From Haloferacaceae archaeon (lineage in GTDB: Archaea; Halobacteriota; Halobacteria; Halobacteriales; Haloferacaceae): a stretch of 8,642 nt of DNA. This document shows positions 5,125 through 8,642 of this stretch, in pieces (within the stretch, counting starts at the first letter, position 1; the number at the start of each line of letters is the position of its first letter). A model generated the notes under the pieces. The model saw only the letters and a list, made by a program, of their open reading frames with translations. It made no database searches and had not been told where the DNA came from. The stretch lies in contig JAHENP010000083.1 in assembly GCA_018609965.1 (NCBI GenBank), positions 1 to 8,642 on the forward strand, in the 5' to 3' direction. The translations under genes and the position numbers were made by a program.

Positions 5125-6483
5125 ATGGTCACGTTGCTGCACCACTCGGACATCGAGAACGTCTACGACGACCCGGAGCGGGCCGCGCGGCTGGCGGGGG
5201 CACTCGCCGGTCGCGAGGGGGTGGTCGTCGGCTCCGGCGACAACACCGCGCCGGGGGTGCTCCCGTTGGTGACGGACGGACGGCAGGCGCTCCCCTTCTA
5301 CCGCGCGGCGGGGACGCGCGTCGAGACGTTCGGCAACCACGACTTCGACTTCGGTGTCGACGCCACCCGCGAACTGGTGGCCGACGCCGCCCCGACCTGG
5401 GTGACGGTCAACGTCCGCGACGAGACTGGCGCGCCGTTCGACCGCCACGAGGGGGTCGAGCCGTGGGTCGTCCACGAGATCGACGGGGAGCAGGTGGGGT
5501 TCTTCGGTGTCACCGATCCGGCGACGGACTCGCTGAACCCCGCGGCCGCCCAACTCGGGTTCGACGACCCACTGCCGGCCGCTCGCGAGGCGGTCGCCGA
5601 CCTCCGCGAGGCGGGGGTCGACCACGTCGTCGCCGTCTCACACCTCGGGCAGGGGGACGACGATCTCGCACGGATCGACGGCGTCGACGCCGTTTTGGGT
5701 GGTCACGTCCACAGCCGCCGTGTCGAGACCGTCGCCGACACGCTGGTCACCCGCCCCGGGGTGAACGGACACGCAATCGTCGCGGTCGAGTTGACCGACG
5801 ACGGGGCAAACGGGGAGTTGATCGAGATCGGCGACGACGCGCCACGCGAGCCGGCGGTTGCGACGGCGTTGTCCGACCGGGTGAGCGAGGCCGGGGTAGA
5901 CGAGACCGTCGCACACGTTGACGGCCGGGTGGAACGGACGGAGACGACGATCCACGGCGGAGAGTCCCGAGTCGGGAACCTGGTGGCCGACGCCTACCGC
6001 AGTGCCGCAGAGACGGACGTGGGCCTCCAGAACGCCGGCGGGATCAGGCTCGGCGAGCCGCTGACGGGCGCGGTGACGGTCGCCGACTGCATCGGGGTGG
6101 TGCCGTTTGAGGAGCCGGTCGTCGCCTGCGCGGTGACGGGGACGGAACTCCGGTCGCTGGCCAGAGAGATGTCTGCGTCCGTCGTCGACTTTGGCGATCC
6201 GGACTGGTGGCACGGCCACGTCTCCGGGCTGGAACTCGTCTGGGACACCGCCGCCGAACGGGTCGAGCGACTTCGCGTCGGCGGTGAGCCGGTCGTCGAC
6301 GACGAGACGTACACACTCGCGACCGCGGAGTACGTCCTCCACTCCGACCACGAGTTCCCGACGCTGACCGAACGCCACCGGATCGGCGAACACGGTATCC
6401 AACACGAGGTGTTGGCCGACCACCTCCGGGAACGGGGAGCGCAACGCGTTGAGGGACGGGTCACCCTGCGTGACGGTAACTGA
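5125..6483 (+). CDS. 5'-nucleotidase-family metallophosphatase, cytoplasmic
   Basis: The 452-residue protein has the two-domain UshA/5'-nucleotidase layout. The N-terminal calcineurin-like metallophosphatase domain (about 3-215) shows HHSDIEN (6-12, D9), GSGDN (36-40), GNHDFDFG (70-77), VSHLG (171-175, H173) and GGHVHS (192-197). The C-terminal 5'-nucleotidase domain (about 260-440) shows SRVGNLVADAYR (281-292), NAGGIR (303-308) with the substrate-binding Arg, and a late YTLATAEYVL segment. It probably hydrolyses nucleoside monophosphates or related phosphoesters with a two-metal centre; the exact substrate is not readable. No signal peptide or Tat motif precedes the first motif, so it acts inside the cell, unlike most UshA relatives. 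The first motif has E11 where UshA has a metal-binding His. ATG at 5125 sits just before the first motif. No ribosome site is seen, so the transcript may be leaderless. Confidence 0.9.
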   Translation: MVTLLHHSDIENVYDDPERAARLAGALAGREGVVVGSGDNTAPGVLPLVTDGRQALPFYRAAGTRVETFGNHDFDFGVDATRELVADAAPTWVTVNVRDETGAPFDRHEGVEPWVVHEIDGEQVGFFGVTDPATDSLNPAAAQLGFDDPLPAAREAVADLREAGVDHVVAVSHLGQGDDDLARIDGVDAVLGGHVHSRRVETVADTLVTRPGVNGHAIVAVELTDDGANGELIEIGDDAPREPAVATALSDRVSEAGVDETVAHVDGRVERTETTIHGGESRVGNLVADAYRSAAETDVGLQNAGGIRLGEPLTGAVTVADCIGVVPFEEPVVACAVTGTELRSLAREMSASVVDFGDPDWWHGHVSGLELVWDTAAERVERLRVGGEPVVDDETYTLATAEYVLHSDHEFPTLTERHRIGEHGIQHEVLADHLRERGAQRVEGRVTLRDGN

Positions 6484-6587
6484 GGACGAGTCGCCCTACG
6501 CGGTGGGGAGTGGAGACCGCCAAACTACTCCGAGTCGTTTTCCGGTAACCGCAACGTCCAAACAGTTCCTGGCGAGACACCGGAGAC

Positions 6588-7862
6588 GTGACAGTCACAC
6601 TGGCGGACGTGGAGGCCGCCCGCGAGCGGCTGGCCGCGGTGCCACAGATCGAGGAGACGCCGGTCGTCGAGAGCGGGACGCTCGGTGAGACGGTCGGCGC
6701 AGACGTGCGGCTCAAGTTCGAACACCTCCAGAAGACCGGCTCGTTCAAGCCACGCGGGGCGTACAACACGGTCGCGAAGCGCGTCTGTGGCGACCGCGAG
6801 GTGGACCGGGTCGTCGCCGCCAGCGCCGGCAACCACGCCCAGGGGGTGGCGTTCGCCGCGACGGAGTTGGGTGTCGACTCGCTGATCGTGATGCCGGAGA
6901 CGGCGCCACAGACGAAAGTCGACGCGACCCGAGGGTACGGTGCCGAGGTGGAGCTGGTCGGCGAGACGTTCGCGGCGGCGATGACCGCGGCCCAGGAGTA
7001 CGCCGACGAGCCGCGGACATCGTTCGTCCACGCGTACGACGATCCGGCGGTCGTCGCCGGCCAGGGGACGCTCGGGTTGGAGTTGCTCGATCAGGTGCCG
7101 GAACTCGACACGGTCGTCGTCCCGGTCGGCGGCGGCGGGCTGATCGGCGGCGTGGCGACCGCACTGCGGGGGCGTGGCGCCGACACGCGGATCGTCGGTG
7201 TCCAGGCGGAGGGTGCGGCGACGCTCCCGCAGAGTCTCGCCGCCGGCCACCCGGTCGACGACGACGACCCCGACACGATCGCCGACGGGATCGCCACAGG
7301 CAACGTCGCCTCGCTCACCTACGAGATCGTCGCCGAACACGTCGACAGGGTGGTGACGGTGTCGGACACAGAGATCGCGTCGGCAACGCTGTGGTTGTTG
7401 GAACGGAGCAAACAACTCGTCGAGGGGGCGGCGGCGACGAGTGTCGCCGCACTCCAGTCCGATGCCGTCGAGACCGCGCCCGAGGAGACGGTCGTTCCCC
7501 TGTTGTGTGGCGGAAACGTCGACACTGCGACCCTCCAGGACGTGTTGACCCGGGCGTTGGTCGACCGCAACCAGTTCGTCACGCTCCGCGTCCGGATCGA
7601 CGACCGGCCGGGCGTGCTCGGCGAGATCGCCCGGATCGTCGGCGACTACGACACCAACATCCGGAGCGTCCGTCACGACCGCTCGGAGGCGGGGCTCCCT
7701 GTCGGGAAAGCCGACCTGGTGGTCCGGGTGACGACACCCGGTGCGGCCGCGCTCGACGGGTTGTTGGCGGACATCGACGCCGCCGGTTACACGGTCAGAC
7801 GTGTCGTTCCGGAGGGTGCCGGTGACACGTCCAGCGGCAGCGAGGCGAACTCGCTCGACTGA
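6588..7862 (+). CDS. ilvA: Threonine ammonia-lyase (threonine dehydratase) with C-terminal ACT domain
   Basis: The 424-residue PLP enzyme converts L-threonine to 2-oxobutyrate and ammonia, the first step toward isoleucine; some homologues also act on serine. The PLP lysine is K54 in KTGSFKPRGA (49-58), SAGNHAQG is at 79-86, and the phosphate-binding glycine loop VGGGGLIGG is at 180-188. CGGN (307-310) marks the end of the catalytic domain. An ACT domain follows from about 331 (VTLRVRIDDRPGVLGEIARI) to about 405 and is likely to bind an amino-acid effector. Length and the single ACT domain fit the shorter form common in archaea, rather than the roughly 510-residue E. coli biosynthetic enzyme, so catabolic use is also possible. 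The start is GTG at 6588. No Shine-Dalgarno site has proper spacing, and a weak CAAACAG patch lies about 27 bases upstream. The 104-base gap before it holds nothing else I can recognise. Confidence 0.95.
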   Translation: MTVTLADVEAARERLAAVPQIEETPVVESGTLGETVGADVRLKFEHLQKTGSFKPRGAYNTVAKRVCGDREVDRVVAASAGNHAQGVAFAATELGVDSLIVMPETAPQTKVDATRGYGAEVELVGETFAAAMTAAQEYADEPRTSFVHAYDDPAVVAGQGTLGLELLDQVPELDTVVVPVGGGGLIGGVATALRGRGADTRIVGVQAEGAATLPQSLAAGHPVDDDDPDTIADGIATGNVASLTYEIVAEHVDRVVTVSDTEIASATLWLLERSKQLVEGAAATSVAALQSDAVETAPEETVVPLLCGGNVDTATLQDVLTRALVDRNQFVTLRVRIDDRPGVLGEIARIVGDYDTNIRSVRHDRSEAGLPVGKADLVVRVTTPGAAALDGLLADIDAAGYTVRRVVPEGAGDTSSGSEANSLD

Positions 7863-7888
7863 GTCCGGCGTCTCGCCGTCGTGTGAGA

Positions 7889-7946
7889 CGATCAGTCGTC
7901 GGAGGAGTAAGGCGATCAGTCGTCGGAGGAGTAAGGCGATCAGTCG
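7889..7946. repeat. 24-bp tandem repeat, about 2.4 copies, between convergent genes
   Basis: A 24-bp unit beginning CGATCAGTCGTCGG and ending AGGAGTAAGG is present as two identical copies (7889-7912, 7913-7936), then the first 10 bases of a third (7937-7946). The partial copy overlaps the stop codon of the DUF4864-like gene at 7940-7942, and the array lies 26 bases past the ilvA stop. It looks like a recent slippage duplication of the 3' end of the minus-strand gene. There are no spacers, so it is not CRISPR. Confidence 0.85.
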
Positions 7947-8344
7947 ATCAGGACGGCGCCGGTGGTCCAACAGTTGCGGAACGCACCGGTCGTCTGGCGG
8001 ACGAGTCGGAACAGGTAGGTGAGCGTCCGTCCCTCCGGACCGGTGACGGTGAGGCGGCGCTCGGCGAGTCCCTCCTCGCGTTCGACCGGGCCGGGAACGG
8101 CCTCCACGTGGTCGACGAGCGGGGAGTACTGCCGGCCGTGGACCATCTGGACGAACCGGTCGCGGGGGCCGGTCGCACGACGGTTGGCCGGGGACGCGAA
8201 GTTGTACGCCGTCAGAATCCCGGCGTCCGCGAACGGCTCGTCGTTGTCCGCCAACGCCGACACCTGCGTGTCGATCACCTCCGCCGGCTCCATCTCCGGG
8301 CTCGGTGTCGGCAACCCCTCCACCGGGTGGTCACTGTCTGCCAT
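7940..8344 (-). CDS. DUF4864-like protein of unknown function
   Basis: The 134-residue acidic, soluble protein has no membrane segment or signal peptide. I recognise the pattern EPAEVIDTQVSALADNDEPFADAGI, then TAYNFASPANRRATGPRDRFVQMV (residues about 46-69), then YSPLVDHVEA and a C-terminal FRNCWTTGAVLID. This matches the DUF4864 family as I remember it, small proteins in haloarchaea, cyanobacteria and plants that may have an NTF2-like fold. Length is typical and the biochemical role is unknown. The conserved ASPANRRATGP motif is the family hallmark, and C125 with W126 lies near the end. The gene lies 43 bases downstream of the membrane-protein gene on the same strand and may share its transcript. 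It is convergent with ilvA, and its stop is inside the tandem repeat. Confidence 0.8.
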   Translation of the reverse strand: MADSDHPVEGLPTPSPEMEPAEVIDTQVSALADNDEPFADAGILTAYNFASPANRRATGPRDRFVQMVHGRQYSPLVDHVEAVPGPVEREEGLAERRLTVTGPEGRTLTYLFRLVRQTTGAFRNCWTTGAVLID

Positions 8345-8387
8345 CGACGATACGACGGGCCGGTGACACTTCTGGGCTTCGACCGGC

Positions 8388-8642
8388 TCACACCGTCAGG
8401 AGCGTCACCACGACGCTCCACAGGAGGGTTCCGGCGCCGACCGCCGCCAGCAGTGTTGACCCGCCGACGGCGACACCCGGGAGTGGGCCGCCGTCGCCGT
8501 GGAGACTCCCCATCGCCGACACCTCCGTCTCCGGAACGCCAGCGCCCGGGGCGTCGATCCCGCCGGCGACGCCGACGATGAGCGCCGCCAACCCCACCCC
8601 GGCGGTCGCGACGACCGCGACGGGGGACGCGACGGCGACGAC
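8388..8642 (-). CDS. Small membrane protein, N-terminus cut by the window edge
   Basis: The frame stays open to the right edge, so the start lies outside the window or, less likely, is the GTG at 8597. About 84 residues are visible. One hydrophobic Val/Ala segment lies at the visible N-terminus (VAVVATAGVGLAALIVGVAGG), followed by a loop of roughly 30 residues (IDAPGAGVPETEVSAMGSLHGDGGPLPG). A second hydrophobic segment leads to the C-terminus (STLLAAVGAGTLLWSVVVTLL), which ends almost at the membrane. At least two transmembrane helices are therefore predicted. I do not recognise a family. It lies 43 bases upstream of the DUF4864-like gene on the same strand. Confidence 0.65.
   Translation of the reverse strand, partial: VVAVASPVAVVATAGVGLAALIVGVAGGIDAPGAGVPETEVSAMGSLHGDGGPLPGVAVGGSTLLAAVGAGTLLWSVVVTLLTV

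Noticed and set aside
7889..7946. CRISPR array
   Set aside because: The 24-bp units are directly adjacent with no spacers, and only two full copies exist.
6525..7970. 481-residue minus-strand open frame opposite ilvA
   Set aside because: It is the reverse shadow of a complete threonine ammonia-lyase and has an Arg/Asp-rich composition with no recognisable motif.
1..8642. tRNA, rRNA, insertion sequence or phage genes
   Set aside because: I saw no cloverleaf, rRNA-like stretch, transposase motif, terminal inverted repeat or integrase in the window. The gaps between genes are all under 160 bases.

Overview
The window looks like chromosomal DNA of a halophilic archaeon (class Halobacteria). It is GC-rich (roughly two thirds by eye). 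The proteins are strongly acidic (Asp/Glu-rich, Lys-poor). Several genes start with GTG, and several appear leaderless, with an AT-rich box about 27 bases before the start codon. Several products are haloarchaeal families: an archaeal-type HGPRTase, a DUF5816-like zinc protein, a DUF4864-like protein and an HtrII-type transducer. I cannot name the genus.

Layout, left to right. Minus strand: a winged-helix regulator cut by the left edge (1-355), then an archaeal hypoxanthine/guanine phosphoribosyltransferase-like gene (449-1015). Next is a two-gene unit read right to left: a 533-residue HtrII-like transducer (3474-1873), followed after 2 bases by a 247-residue seven-helix protein (1870-1127). 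Then comes aspartate-semialdehyde dehydrogenase (4673-3633, minus). Plus strand: a small zinc-ribbon-like protein (4815-5057), a cytoplasmic 5'-nucleotidase-family metallophosphatase (5125-6483) and an ACT-domain threonine ammonia-lyase (6588-7862). A short tandem repeat lies between convergent genes (7889-7946). It is followed on the minus strand by a DUF4864-like gene (8344-7940) and a membrane protein cut by the right edge (8642-8388).

Most of this is housekeeping metabolism. Asd makes the aspartate semialdehyde from which threonine derives, and IlvA deaminates threonine toward isoleucine. The two genes sit on opposite strands with two unrelated-looking genes between them, so they are not one operon.

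The exciting part is the 1127-3474 pair. Gene order, tight coupling, protein lengths and sequence resemble the htrII-sopII (sensory rhodopsin II) phototaxis module. However, the opsin-like protein has no lysine in helix G and has lost the counterion aspartate, the arginine and the pocket aromatics. The transducer keeps its interface, HAMP and signalling-tip motifs. I read this as an intact taxis receptor complex whose seven-helix subunit cannot bind retinal as a Schiff base. It may therefore sense something other than light, or act as a structural partner.
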